This document shows positions 9,070 through 19,697 of a DNA stretch of 64,000 nucleotides, in pieces. The stretch is from Piezodorus guildinii (Eukaryota > Arthropoda > Insecta > Hemiptera > Pentatomidae): NCBI GenBank assembly GCA_023052935.1, contig CM041292.1:204499799-204563798 (forward strand). Direction: 5' to 3'. Within the stretch, counting starts at the first letter, position 1. Every line of letters begins with the position of its first letter. The position numbers and the translations under genes were made by a program. The notes beneath the pieces were generated by a model. The model worked only from the letters and a program-made list of their open reading frames with translations, searched no databases and had not been told where the DNA came from.

Positions 9070-9971
9070 TCTGGTGCGGGCAACACACGACTTTCACTTA
9101 CATCGATTTGTAAAATCAATGAAAGAATTTTCAAATACAGTTAGAGTTAAAAATACGTGAAACTATTAAGGAATTAATCAAATTAAATTTCTATAGAAAC
9201 ATGTGTTTTATTAAAAAATCTATTATATTATTATCTAAAATAATCAGTTAGTTTTATGTCCATTTCATCACTCACTATTAACTTTTAAAAGCTTGTGTAT
9301 GAGATGATACTTTTTCTAAAATCTTTAGCTTTCCAACGGTATATCATACATATATATTACTGCTCTCATGTTCAAAAACGAAAAATTGCATTAAAAAAAT
9401 ATTTTTTCTGTTTTCTCCTTTAGTTGGGTATCGAATTTATTCAATTTATATATTTACCTGTTTTTCATCAGCGTTAACAAGATAATATAGTTATTTTTAT
9501 AAAATCAACAAAATTAAAGGTACTTTAGGGGAAGAAAATTTAAAATATCGGCATTTAAGCCCTGTCAGACCATATTTATCCAAATAAAACCTACATGATG
9601 TTAAAGCCCATTAAATTTGACATCGATATAGCGAGTTTAATCAAAATCGTCGGAACCGTTTTCGAGAAAATCGAAAAAAGGTGCAAAATGCATGGTATAA
9701 AGTTCCTCTTCTGGTAAGCTTATTTTGATGAAAAAAGTTTTGTCACGTCTCGGGCGTATAGTTGTCTTAAATATGAAATGTCAGTTTCATAGGACTTACC
9801 GTTTCCGCCCGGGAGTTACCACACTCACACACACACACACACAGACCTTTTTGCGGGACTTGGTTATTTGGACTCAGGGGACCCTAAAACGTGTATTTCC
9901 GTTAAAAACTGGAATTCGAAAATTTTCACGATCGCAATACTTCCCCTTACTATATATAGTAAGTGAAAGTA
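9070..9971 (+). mobile_element. Family H copy H4, full length
   Basis: 902 bp from TCTGGTGCGGG to GTAAGTGAAAGTAA, with both subterminal inverted repeats and the terminal CTTACTATATATAGTAAG hairpin intact. A CA microsatellite lies about 130 bases from the 3' end. This is one of the best reference copies. The open frame across 9725-10033 is incidental. Confidence 0.88.
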
Positions 9972-10439
9972 AAAAAATTCTTCGATTAACCAAATGTAAA
10001 AAAATAAGTTTAAAAATTGAATTAGTGTGTTAGTATTACTAAGAATGGTACAAAAAAAATTGAAGAAATATAATGAGAAAAAATATCAAGGATAGTTAAC
10101 TGTCCATAAATTCTTCGGTTCCGCACGACGGGTAGGCGACTCTGGAAGGACGGTGATCCGCTGGAAGGACGGTTATCTTCAAGAAGACGAGACGAAGTCC
10201 TGATCAAAAAAATGGTTTGAAGGCGCCAATCGAGAAAAGCGTGCTCTCAGGTTACTGGTGCAATCGGTACTGGCTTGAGGGCAAGGGAAGCACTCTTATC
10301 TGGCTAATCCCTAACTACACTATTGAATAGAAACACTAGAAGACGTAAACTAACAAAAAATAAAAATATTTTCCTCATTCAAAAAAAACTACTGTTAATT
10401 TAATTTAATTTTTAAATTGCAAACAAAATATACAGGCAA

Positions 10440-10471
<32 letters not shown>

Positions 10472-10489
10472 AATGTTCAGGCTCAAACA
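9972..10489. other. Unassigned stretch
   Basis: No gene recognised. A tandem-like motif (CTGGAAGGACGGT) occurs near 10140 and 10160. A short TA microsatellite sits at about 10449-10471. Confidence 0.4.
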
Positions 10490-10665
10490 ACCTGACATGG
10501 TACAAAATCGGGATCGCCTTTTTACACCCCTTTCGAAGAAAACATTAATTAAGTATTATTTAACTCCCTTTAAAACAATACTAGGGCTCTCAGCCAGGTT
10601 CGAACCGGTGAAGTTGGGCATATGTGGCTGTTGTGCTTGCTTCCACACCACAAGCTTTACTAAAT
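10490..10665 (-). mobile_element. Degenerate tRNA-like SINE
   Basis: On the minus strand a B-box-like GGTTCGAACCTGG follows a possible tRNA head near 10600-10660. Downstream, CGAAAGGGGTGTAAAAAGG resembles the S1 body. Likely an old or divergent S1 relative. Confidence 0.5.
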
Positions 10666-11324
10666 AAAATAAGAACTAAGCTTAAAGTATTCAAAGATTA
10701 TGCTAAAGTAATTTGACTATTTATGAAAATAACGGTTTTCAGCAAAACCATCAATTTCCCATTCCATATTCATCGAGAACAGAATCCTCCATTATGACTG
10801 AACTTCTGGCATCTTGACCTCCTTGCCTCTTGAAACGGATCAATTAAAAACAGGCTGGGTAATGCCAACAAGTACCTCCTCATAAGCCAAAAATCTGGTG
10901 CGGGCAACACACGACTTAAAGTTACCTCTGTTTTTAAAATCGATTAAAGAATTTTCATTTACAGTCAGAGATAAAAATGAGTGAACCCATTAAATAATTA
11001 ATTAAATTGAATTTCTATTAAAACATGTGTTTTAATTAAAAATCTATTATTATTATTATCTAAAATAATCAGTTAGTTTTATCGGCTTTTCATCACTTTT
11101 CATTAACTTTTAAAGGCTTGTGTATGAGATAATTGTCCTTATTCATTAGCTTTCCAACGGTACATTATGCATGTAAATTACTGTTCTTATGTTCAAAAAC
11201 AAAAAATTACATTACAAAATTATTTTTTCAGTTTTTTCCTTTAGTTGAATATCGAATTCGTTCAACTTACATATATACCTATTATTTTTTAATGGCAACA
11301 AGATAAGGTCATTTTGATATATAA

Positions 11325-11327
<3 letters not shown>

Positions 11328-11370
<43 letters not shown>

Positions 11371-11430
11371 TTATATATATATAAATATATATAATATATA
11401 TAAATAAATTTATATATATATATAAATAAA
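11328..11430. repeat. AT-rich microsatellite
   Basis: Runs of AT with ATAAAT interruptions next to the RTE 5' junction. It may be the expanded target or the result of slippage during insertion. Confidence 0.85.
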
Positions 11431-11432
11431 GA

Positions 11433-11972
11433 TTAAAGGTGGGAAATGCGTGTTATTATTCAGATGCTAAATTACTTAGCTCGCGGCTTCTGTCTAAAAA
11501 CTTAAAGGTTAGAATTTATAAAACTATTATTCTTCCGACAGTTCTTTACGGATGTGAAACGTGGCCGCTTACTTTGAAGAATGAACAACGGCTTAAGGTT
11601 TTCGAAAATAAGGTACTGCGTAAAATATATGGTCCGAAGAGAGATGAGGTCACTGGGGAGTTTAGAAGGTTGCACAACGCGGAATTGCGTAGTTTGTACC
11701 ATGTGAATATAATTGAGTTGATAGCATCGCGGAGACTCAAATGGGCGCGTAAAGTTGTTGGGCTTAGTGAGGAACGGAACCCGAGAAAGTTGGTATTCGC
11801 TGAACCGACTGGTAGGAGTCCGAAAAGTAGGCCGAAGCGTCGATGGGAGGATTGCATTAAGGCTGATCTCGGTGGCTTGGGCTTGACCGGTGAACATTGG
11901 ACGAGTCTGTGCAGGCGAAGTTTGGTGGTATCGGCATCGAACATTCGGGTTCGGTAAGCCTATTATTATTAT
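11433..11972 (+). pseudogene. RTE-like LINE 3' fragment (copy R2)
   Basis: 5'-truncated RTE-like copy inside family H copy H5. A 172-residue frame (11439-11957) is uninterrupted and carries LYGCETWPLTLKNEQRLKVF, GEFRRLHNAELRSL, ASRRLKWARKVVG and RPKRRWEDC. This is the RT C-terminal extension of RTE-type elements. The palm motifs are absent, so it cannot encode a polymerase. It ends GGTTCGGTAAGCC plus an ATT tail. The intact frame suggests a fairly recent arrival. Confidence 0.83.
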
Positions 11973-12341
11973 ATATATAAAGAAATTTTGAAATATCGGC
12001 ATATAAGCCCTGTCAGACTATTTCAATCAAAATTAAACTTACATGATATTAAAGCGCATTAAAATTTACATCGACATAATAGCGAGTTTAATCAAAATCG
12101 TTAGAGCTGTTTTAGAGAAAATCGTAAAAAGGTGCAAAATGGTGATTGGTATAAAGTGGTTCTTCTGCTAAGCTGATTCTGATGAAAAAGATTTTTTAAC
12201 ATCTTGGGCGTATAGTTGTCTCAAATATGAAGTCATTTGGACTCAGGGGATCCTAAAACGTTTATTTCCGGTGAAAACTGCAATTCGAAAATTTTCACGA
12301 TCGCAATACTTTCCCTCACTATATATAGTAAGTGAAAGTAA

Positions 12342-12591
12342 AAACATATACTATAACCAAAACTTCCATTAAAGATAAAACCAAAGAATGACACAAGAGA
12401 TGACCCTGCTAGCCAGCCTAACTGCTAACTGCTAACTGCTAACTACTAGTTGCAAAAGTAGTTGCTTGTCGTTAGCTGCTAACTAGTAGCCGTAGTCAAA
12501 TGGCCTCTTTAATTACAGTAGTTGACTAGTAACCCAAGGACGGGTTAGGGATAAATTCCTCCCAAATAGAGAAATTTAGTATGTGTGTTTT
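12342..12591. other. Short spacer with a 7-bp tandem repeat
   Basis: Contains about four copies of CTAACTG at about 12416-12444, then loosely mirrored AACTACTAG/CTAACTAGTAG motifs. No gene is seen. Confidence 0.6.
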
Positions 12592-12945
12592 TTTGTTTAT
12601 TATTATCAATAATGAACCTTTGTAATCGACCCCCCCCCAAAAAAAGACTCCTCCCCCTAAAAATTTGAGGGCTTACGTTGCAAGATGCATAGAACCAAAA
12701 TAAGGACCAAAAAAAAAAATCTGTTTGTCCTCCGTCTGCGGCATTTATCCGAAACTAGTGGACCAAATTGTTTTTTAATTCATAAAAAAAAAAAAAAAAA
12801 ACTAATCCATGTAACGATGATCCTAATACCCAGATGTCGATATCAGCTGGTTATTTTTCAAATGGCGGACGAGTAAAAGTGATTTTTTATTAATTTTTCT
12901 TTTGGTCGATTACAAAGGTTGATTATTGAAAAAAATAAACCAAAA
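12592..12945. mobile_element. MITE-like element with ~30-bp terminal inverted repeats (family D, copy D1)
   Basis: Left end (about 12603-12633: CAATAATGAACCTTTGTAATC) and right end (about 12903-12935: GATTACAAAGGTTGATTATT) are near-perfect inverted repeats. The interior has no coding capacity. The left ~130 bp recurs at 20690 and 29450. The length and TIRs fit a non-autonomous DNA transposon; the superfamily is not resolved. Confidence 0.65.
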
Positions 12946-13089
12946 TAACAATTGAGAAAAATAAAAATTGAGTGCATTATGATATTTCTAGCCACCTATT
13001 GTAAATGGTATTATATTTCTGCTCATAGAAGATGTTAGGAGGATTCTGAAATATAAATAAGGTAGCTAATCTCGCTTAAAGGCTAAAGG

Positions 13090-13890
13090 CTAAAGGCTTA
13101 AATATGGGTGACAAGATTCCGGTACTGCTAGGTGAAGACACGGAAACCATACAACTAAATACAAGTATGTTAATAAAAACCGGTTAACAAACAGGTCTTG
13201 AATTAAATACCGAAAGACGAAATATATGATTAGTAGCAGAAACGGTGGCAATCTTGGTGATATTAATATATCAGGGCATACTTTTGAACACGTAGAGAAA
13301 TTCAAGTATTTAGGTTCAATTATAACTAGAAAAAATGAAATCCAGGAAGAAATAAAGTCCCGGTTAAAAGTGGAAATGCGTGTTATTTCAGTTGCTAAGT
13401 TAATTAGTTCGCGGCTTCTATCTAAAAACTTATAAAATTATATAAGAATTTATAAAACTATTATTCTTCCGACGGTTCTTCACGGCTGTAAAACGTGGCC
13501 GCTTACTTTGAAGGATGAACAACGGCTTAAGGTTTTCGAAAATAAGGTATTGCGTAAAATATTTGGTCCGAAGAGAGATGAGCCCACTGGGGAGTTTAGA
13601 AGGTTGCACAACGCGGAACTGCGGAACTAGTATCCTGTGAATATAATGGAGCTGATTGCATCGCGGAAACCCAAATGGGCGAGTAAAGTCGTTGGGCTCG
13701 ATTCCGAAAAAGTTGGTATTTGTTGATCCGACTAGTAGGCGTCCGAAAGGCCGAAGCGTCGATGGGAGGATTGCGTTAAGGCTAATCTCGGGGGCTTGGG
13801 CTTGAATGGTGAACATTGGACGAGTCTGTGTAGGCGGAATTTGGTGGTATCGGCATCGAACCTTCGGGTTCTCTAAGCCTATTATTATTT
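13090..13890 (+). pseudogene. RTE-like LINE fragment (copy R3)
   Basis: Begins in the block before the YADD motif (GLNMGDKIPV) but has lost the ADDL segment by deletion. It continues through ISSRNGG, HVEKFKYLGS, a tandem AAATTATATAAG insertion near 13433, and the RT C-terminal extension. Several frameshifts and in-frame stops make it dead. It ends with an ATT tail at 13880-13890. AAAGGCT is repeated three times at the 5' junction. Confidence 0.8.
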
Positions 13891-14278
13891 AGCTAATCTC
13901 GACTTGAGATGTTCCACTGACTGCGCCTCCGATATTAGCAGTAAGAGAGGTTAGGTTCAACAGGTAGGACTGGAGTTGGGTGCGGTGAGGGCCCTCCGCA
14001 GCCCCTAGCTACTCTACTGCTCCACTACCCGGCTACTCAGTTCCAGTCCAGTGATGACAAGTTGGGGCTTTCTAATTGAACTTATTGTCTTTTAAGTAGG
14101 AAGTCTCTCGCTTACTCCCTTGGTAACTTGCGCTCAGTCCAATTAAGCCCCTGTCAAACAAGTGTATACTATCTTCCAACGGAACGAGAGTGTTTTCTGT
14201 TCCCGACAACTCTGATGTCGCAACTGGGATAACTTTCCTCTGGTTGTAATGAAGTGACCTAAGCTGACTTTAAAAAAA
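13891..14278. other. Unassigned stretch
   Basis: A GC-richer segment (about 13940-14060) with no recognised family, followed by ordinary AT-rich sequence. No gene call is supported. Confidence 0.4.
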
Positions 14279-15300
14279 TCAGGTGCGGGCAACACACGAC
14301 TATCATATACGACGATTGTTAAAATCAATTTCAAAACCGTTAACTATACTTCAATTTAAAAAATCTGGTGCGGGCAAAACGACTTTCACTTACCTCCATT
14401 TTTAAAATCAATGAAAGAATTTTCAAAAACAGAGATAAAAATACGTGAAACTATTAAGGAATTAATTAAATTGAATTTATATAGAAACATGTGTTTTATT
14501 AAAAAATCCATTATATTATTATCTAAAATAATCAGTTAGTTTTATGTTCATTTCATCACTCTCTATTAACTTTTAAAAGCTTGAGTATGAGATGATATTT
14601 TTTCTAAAATCTTTAGCTTTCCAACGGTATATCATACATGTATATTACTGCTCTTATGTTCTAAAACGAAAAATTGCATTAAAAAAATATTTTTTCTGTT
14701 TTCTTCTTTAGTTGGGTATCGAATTTATTCAATATTTACCTGTTTTTCATCAGCGTTAACAAGATAATATAGTTATTTTTATAAAATCAACAAAATTAAA
14801 GGTACTTTAGAGAAAGAAAATTCAAAATATCGGCACTTCTGGTAAGCTCATTTTGATGAAAAAAGTTTTGTCACATTTTCGGGCGTATAGATGTCTTAAA
14901 TATGAAATTTCAGTTTCATAGGACTTACCGTTTCCGCCCGGGAGTTACCACACACACACAGACCTTTTTGAGGGTCTTGGTTGTTTGGACTCAGGGGACT
15001 CTAAAACGTGTATTTCCGTTAAACTGGAATTAGAAAATTTTCACGATCGCAATACTTCCCCTTACTATATATAGTAAGTGAAAGTAAAAATACTTGAATT
15101 TGATTTTAATAAAACTTGATTTCATTTTCGTTAGAAACATATGATTTAGTTTAAATGATCTAAATATATTAAATTGTTAATGAGTAATAAGTTTATTCCC
15201 TTTTATATTACCTTTTACAACTATTTGTATCAGATAATATTTTTTCAAAATTCTTTCTCTTTCTAACGGTATATTATACGTCTATTAGGGTAAAAATGAT
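14279..15300 (+). mobile_element. Family H copy H6a (older subfamily), split by H6b
   Basis: Starts TCAGGTGCGGGC. After ACTATACTTCAATTT it is interrupted by a complete H6b and resumes at about 15091 with TACTTGAATTTGATTTT. Alignment by eye with the uninterrupted copy at 29734 (same ACTACACTTCAATTTG block) shows the two halves belong together. Confidence 0.75.
14364..15086 (+). mobile_element. Family H copy H6b, nested, internally deleted
   Basis: Has both termini (TCTGGTGCGGG ... GTAAGTGAAAGTA) but about 190 bp are missing after AATATCGGC at about 14835. It sits inside H6a with no evident target duplication beyond the flanking A run, which helps define the element ends. Confidence 0.82.
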
Positions 15301-15636
15301 GTAGCAATTGTATAATGAAAAAGGAATAAGGTAATTAAAGTTAGTTAGTTTTAAAATAATTATGACAAATTGCTGAGCTTCATTTTTCAAAGACAAACAT
15401 TTAAATAATGTAATTTTATTCACTAATGAAAGTATAAAAAAATTGTTTCAGTCTTGAAAATGGAGAAACAGCCCCGAGACGTCGACTAGTATGAAAAAAT
15501 GATAAAAGACTTGTGAAATAATGTGATTGGATGAGGAATGGAAGGCAGTGTGTGCTTTTTTAAATGTTCCAAAAATCGTATAGTTGTAGATATAATGAGA
15601 CAATTTCTCATATTTCATGTTCAGGGGTGAGTGAAA
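15301..15636. other. Unassigned stretch
   Basis: AT-rich, no gene. It ends at the AAT microsatellite tail of the next RTE fragment. Confidence 0.4.
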
Positions 15637-15669
<33 letters not shown>

Positions 15670-16660
15670 GGCTTACCGAACCCGAAGGTTCGATGCCGAT
15701 ACCACCAAACTCCGCCTACACAGACTCGTCCAATGTTCACCGTTTAAGCCTAAATCCCCCGAGATCAGCCTTAATGCAATCCTCCCATCGACGCTTCGTC
15801 GTAACTTTCTGAGGCCTACCAGTCGATTCAGTGAATACCAAATTTCTCGGAATCTGTTCCTCACCGAACCCAACAACTTTACGCGCCTATTTGAGTCTCC
15901 GCGATGCTATCAAGTATTCACAGTAATATTCACAGCAATTCAGCAATATTCACAGAGTACAAACTCCGCAATTCCCAGTTGTGCAATCTTCTAAACTCCC
16001 CAGTGGCCTCATCTCTCTTCGGAACAAATATTTTAGGCAGTACCTTGTTTTCGAAAACCTCAAGCCGTAGTTCATCCTTCAAAGTAAGCGGTCACGTTTC
16101 ACATCCGTGAAGAACCGTCGGAAGAATAATAGTTTTATAAATTCTAATCTTTAAGTTTTTAGATAGAAGCCGCGATCTAAGTAATTTAGCAACTGAATAA
16201 TAACACGCATTTCCCACCTTTAACCGGGACTTTCATTTTTTCTTGTTATCATTCAACCTAAATACATGAATTTCTCTACGTGTTCATAAGTATGAGCTGA
16301 TACATCAATATCACCAAGATCGCCACCATTTCTGCTACTAATCATATATTTCGTCTTATCGATATTAATTCGAGTCCTATTTCTTTACTGGTTTTTATTA
16401 ACACACTTGTATTTAGTTGTATGGTTTCCGTGTCTTCACCTAGCAGTACCAAATCATCGGCATACCCCAAAACCGGAATCTCATCACGCATATTTAAACC
16501 TTTCTCGGTACACGTCAATTTTTTTATGACATATTCTAAAGCTACACTAAATAAGACAGAGGAAAGGGAGTCACCCTGTTTCAAACACGATCGCACCTCA
16601 AATTTCTCGGAGTAATTATGACCGATTCTAACTTTATGGAATGTTTCCGACAAACACGAA
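15637..16660 (-). pseudogene. RTE-like LINE fragment (copy R4)
   Basis: Minus-strand copy with an AAT/ATT tail (15637-15668) and coding similarity from the RT C-terminal extension back through the palm. LSETFHKVRIGHNYSEKFEV, LKQGDSLSSVLF and GYADDLVLLG are readable in the frame ending at 16342. Stops and deletions (for example around 15860-15960, where a short ATTCACAG tandem occurs) inactivate it. The 5' end is truncated within the RT finger region, near 16660. Confidence 0.82.
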
Positions 16661-17060
16661 AGTGAGTGAACACGAAACGGAGTGAAAGTAAACATAAATA
16701 TAACAAAATTAATATTAAAATAAAAAATTACGTTGTTATTAAAATAAAATTTAAGTCTAAAAGATTGTTTTTATGTAAAAGAAAAATGAGTAGGAAGGCA
16801 TACCTACACTTCAATTCTGGAAAAAAAATCCGAGCAGATTTATATAAAATATTCCCTTTAGTAAATTCCTTTAAAGGAAACATAATTTTCCAATAATACG
16901 GCCCTTCCACGGTGACGTAGCTCCGAGGGGTCGAGAGTTGTTTCGCCAAAACAAAATTAACGTTCTCGGCTTGGCCTCCGCTCGCCGAATATATAATTCG
17001 AGACGCCATGTTATAAGTCGTTTTACAAAAAATAATAAAGAAAAAAGGATGAAGAAACTT
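16661..17060. other. Unassigned sequence with a CpG-rich core
   Basis: About 16890-17020 is CpG-rich (for example GACGTAGCTCCGAGGGG and CGCTCGCCGAA), unlike its surroundings. A 124-codon minus-strand frame crosses it but extends into AT-rich and SINE sequence, so it is not called as a gene. It could be an old promoter or first exon, or an unrecognised repeat. Confidence 0.35.
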
Positions 17061-17070
17061 ATGGACAACA

Positions 17071-17330
17071 CTAGCGTAACAGCCTCTCATGCCAAAGGTC
17101 ACGGGTTCAAACCCGCAGGTGGTCCTAGGATTTTTTAATGGGAGTAAAAAATCCTTAGTTACGCCGTCCTTCGGAGGGGACGTTAAAAGGTGTTCCCGAG
17201 CCTGTGCGATGTCAGGTACTCGTTAAAGATCCCTATTCTAATAAAACCTGGATAGGCAAAATTTAGGACTCCCACTGTAGCATCGTCCGATTAGCCATAG
17301 TAGCATAAAGTGACGTTAAATAAATAAAAA
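17071..17330 (+). mobile_element. tRNA-derived SINE S1, near full length with target duplication
   Basis: 260 bp flanked by a perfect 10-bp duplication, ATGGACAACA (17061-17070 and 17331-17340). It has a tRNA-like head with the B box GGTTCAAACCC (the first ~12 bases of the head are missing). Next comes a short internal palindrome (AGGATTTTTT ... AAAAAATCCT) and a body (GGTACTCGTTAAAGATCCC). The tail is CCATAGTAGCATAAAGTGAC, ending in TAAATAAATAAA. The best S1 reference copy here. Confidence 0.9.
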
Positions 17331-17516
17331 ATGGACAACATGCTGTTTAGTTTAGCTCCTAAAACGATAGATAAAGAAAGATATAAAGAATCTAGTTACT
17401 TGTATGTGGCAAGGCTAAAGATCGAATAAAAAAGACTGATGAAAGCAAAATATGACTTTCAATTACCTCACTAACTAAAATGAATTTTAGAATTTAAAAA
17501 AATTTAAAGCCCATCC

Positions 17517-18345
17517 TAGCACGTTCCTTTCTACCTATGCCGATGACACTTGTGTGTTATCAGTCAACAATGATCCAACTATAAATGACCCATACTCTTC
17601 AATCCCACCTCAGAGACCTTGAAGTATGGTGTCAGAACTGGAGAATAAAAATAAATCCCAAGAAATCCCACAAAATTACCTTTACCCTTCGTCGTAAACC
17701 TATGACATGCTGCCCTACTGTCTCCTTCAATGATACTCCTCTTGTCCCGGTTGAACAGATCCGATACCTAGGACTGCACCGAGACAAACGTCTCACTTGG
17801 AACCCTCATACAAGACTGAAAAGACAAGAAACTGCTCGACGTTTTCGACTTCTTCAACACTTACTAGACAGACGCTCTAACCTTAAGTACAAAAGACTCA
17901 TCTACATGACTATCGTAAGACCAATATGGACTTACGGAGTAGAGATTTGGGGCTACACTCAACCATAAAATTCATCTCGTCTCCAATCCTTACAATCCAA
18001 AATCCTTCGAAAAATCCTCAATGCTTCTTATTTTGTCACAAATAAACTCATCCATAAAGACCTTAACGTTCCCTATGTTGCTGACTTGGCCCGAACCAGG
18101 TACCACTCCTTTCATGACAAACTACATTCCCACTCTAACCCACTAGTTTCAATCCTTGCTTCTTCTACAATCCCTGATAATCCTCCGAGGCGTCTGAAAA
18201 GAAGATGGCCCCGAGACCTTCTAGTTTAACATAGTCTTTGGGAAGCTGCCAATGGGTAGTATCCCTACATGTCAACATATCTTGTATCACATTTACGAAA
18301 TGTATTTTTTTATACAGTTGTAAATACCAATACATTTTTTTTTTT
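17517..18345 (+). pseudogene. Jockey-like LINE, second subfamily, 3' fragment
   Basis: Encodes the end of the RT palm onward: YADDTCVLS at about 17536 in one frame, then LEVWCQNWRIKINPKKSH, YLGLHRDKRLTWNPHTRLKR and YGVEIWGYTQP, and an in-frame stop at 17966. Beyond that stop, similarity continues to WPRDLLV. The 3' UTR is short and ends near an A/T-rich AATAAA region at 18335-18345. It is related to the full-length LINE but clearly distinct in sequence. Dead by truncation, frameshift and stop. Confidence 0.85.
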
Positions 18346-18640
18346 TAATAAAAGAATTATTATGTCATGATGGAAACAATTATTACAGATTAAACTAGTG
18401 TCGTGTCCGTGGAGGTTACTATGAAAACAAGAACAGTGAGTCCGTATCTGTCGGTCAACTGTTAGTTGTTGTAAGTCCGTATGTATGGTTTTGTTCTTAT
18501 ATCGATTCTTAAAATTTTTTATTGAAATGGTTGCAGTTTTTGTATGTGAGTCTTTTGGGCTGAACCATAAATCAGTGAGGTCCATATGGGTTTAAGAAGG
18601 TATGTATATGTATTATGTATATGTAAATGTATGTATTATA
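18346..18640. other. Unassigned; 3' ~105 bp duplicated at 21442-21549
   Basis: No recognised gene. The last ~105 bases (from GTGAGTCTTTTGGGCTGAAC to the TATGTAAATGTATG stretch) recur at 21442-21549, in each case directly upstream of an RTE fragment starting at the same RTE position. A minus-strand frame (18310-18585) looks protein-like but matches nothing I recognise. Confidence 0.5.
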
Positions 18641-19438
18641 GATCTGGTACTGCTAGGTGAAGACACGGAAACCATAAAACTAAATACAAGTGTGTTAATA
18701 AAAACCGGTAAAGAAATAGGTCTCGAATTAAATACCGATAAGACAAAATATATGATTAGTAGCAGACACGGTGGCGATCTTGGTGATATTAATATTTCAG
18801 GGCATACTTTTGAACACGTAGAGAAATTCAAGTATTTAGGTTCAATGATAACAAGAAAAAATGAAATCCAGGAAGAAATATAGTCCCGGTTAAAGGTGGG
18901 AAATGCGTGTTATTATTCAGTTGCTAAATTACTTAGATCGCGGCTTCTGTCTGTAAACTTAAAGGTTAGAATTTATAAAACTATTATTCTTCCGACGGTT
19001 CTTCACGGATGTGAAACGTGACCGCTTACTTTGAAGGATGAACTACGGCTTGAGGTTTTCGAAAATAAGGTACTGCGTAAAATATTTGGTCCGAAAAGAG
19101 ATGAGGGCACTGGAGAGTTTAGAAGGTTGCACAACGCGGAATCGCGAAACTTGTATCCTGTGAATATAATTGAGTTGATAGTGTCGCGGAGGCTCAAATA
19201 GGAGAGTAAAATTGTTGGGCTCGGTGAGGAACGGATTCCGAGAAAGTTGGCATGTGCTGATCCGACTGGTAAGCGTCCGAAAGGTAGGCCGAAGCGTCGA
19301 TGGATGGATAGCGTTAAGGCTGATCTCGGGGGCTTAGGCTTGACCGGCGAACAATGGACGAGTCTGTGCAGGCGAAATTTTGTGGTATCGGAATCGAACC
19401 TTCGGGTTCGGTAAGCCTATTATTATTATTATTATTAT
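18641..19438 (+). pseudogene. RTE-like LINE fragment (copy R5)
   Basis: Begins inside the YADD motif (DLVLLGEDTETIKLNTSVL) and continues through HVEKFKYLGSMITRKNEIQE to the C-terminal extension and ATT tail. In-frame stops occur (for example after EIQEEI at 18881-18883). Its 5' flank is shared with copy R6b. Confidence 0.82.
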
Positions 19439-19697
19439 GTATATGTATTCAGTTCTGTCTAATTTTTAGTTTTGATGATTTGGAAATAAGAGAGTATAGT
19501 ACTTTCAGTCGGTGGTTGGAATCCTTGCTTTTCAACTTGATTCCAAGCCATCCATCAGTCGAGTTTTAGTCCTAGGTAATGTACAGAGTTGGTCTGAGGA
19601 ATTTAGGAAACCGACTACATGTTTTGACTTGCCATGATTTTATAGAATTTTACAAAGAGAATTAGAAGAGTGACATGTTTTATCGTTATTTTCAATA
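19439..19697. other. Unassigned AT-rich spacer
   Basis: Nothing recognised between the RTE tail and the Helitron 3' end. Confidence 0.4.

Larger units (their letters stand above)
10894..12341 (+). mobile_element. Family H copy H5, split by an RTE insertion
   Basis: Both ends are present (TCTGGTGCGGG at 10894, GTAAGTGAAAGTA near 12341). The middle is interrupted by an AT microsatellite and the RTE fragment at 11433-11972. The element resumes at about 11982 with GAAATATCGGC. Confidence 0.82.

Noticed and set aside
9725..10033. Recurring 60-100 codon frames (…LSRLGRIVVLN.KFQFHRTYRFRPG…) in family H copies at 9725, 28772, 37067 and 39025
   Set aside because: They recur only because the repeat recurs. 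They contain microsatellite, run past the element end into unrelated flank, and are broken in other copies with no sign of codon-level selection.
11502..12002. Long antisense frames opposite RTE fragments (also 13430, 27482, 33532)
   Set aside because: Shadows of the RT C-terminal coding strand; the sense strand carries the conserved motifs.
12416..12444. CTAACTG tandem as an interstitial telomere
   Set aside because: The unit is 7 bp and does not match the insect telomere repeat TTAGG or its complement. Only about four copies.
16728..17102. 124-codon minus-strand frame over a CpG-rich block
   Set aside because: Composition changes along the frame and it enters the SINE head. No known domain is seen. 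Kept only as an unassigned CpG-rich region.
17071..17150. Possible tRNA gene (A and B boxes)
   Set aside because: No acceptor or anticodon stem pairing, and the segment is the head of a SINE with target duplications. The same applies at 8221, 24060 and 32850.
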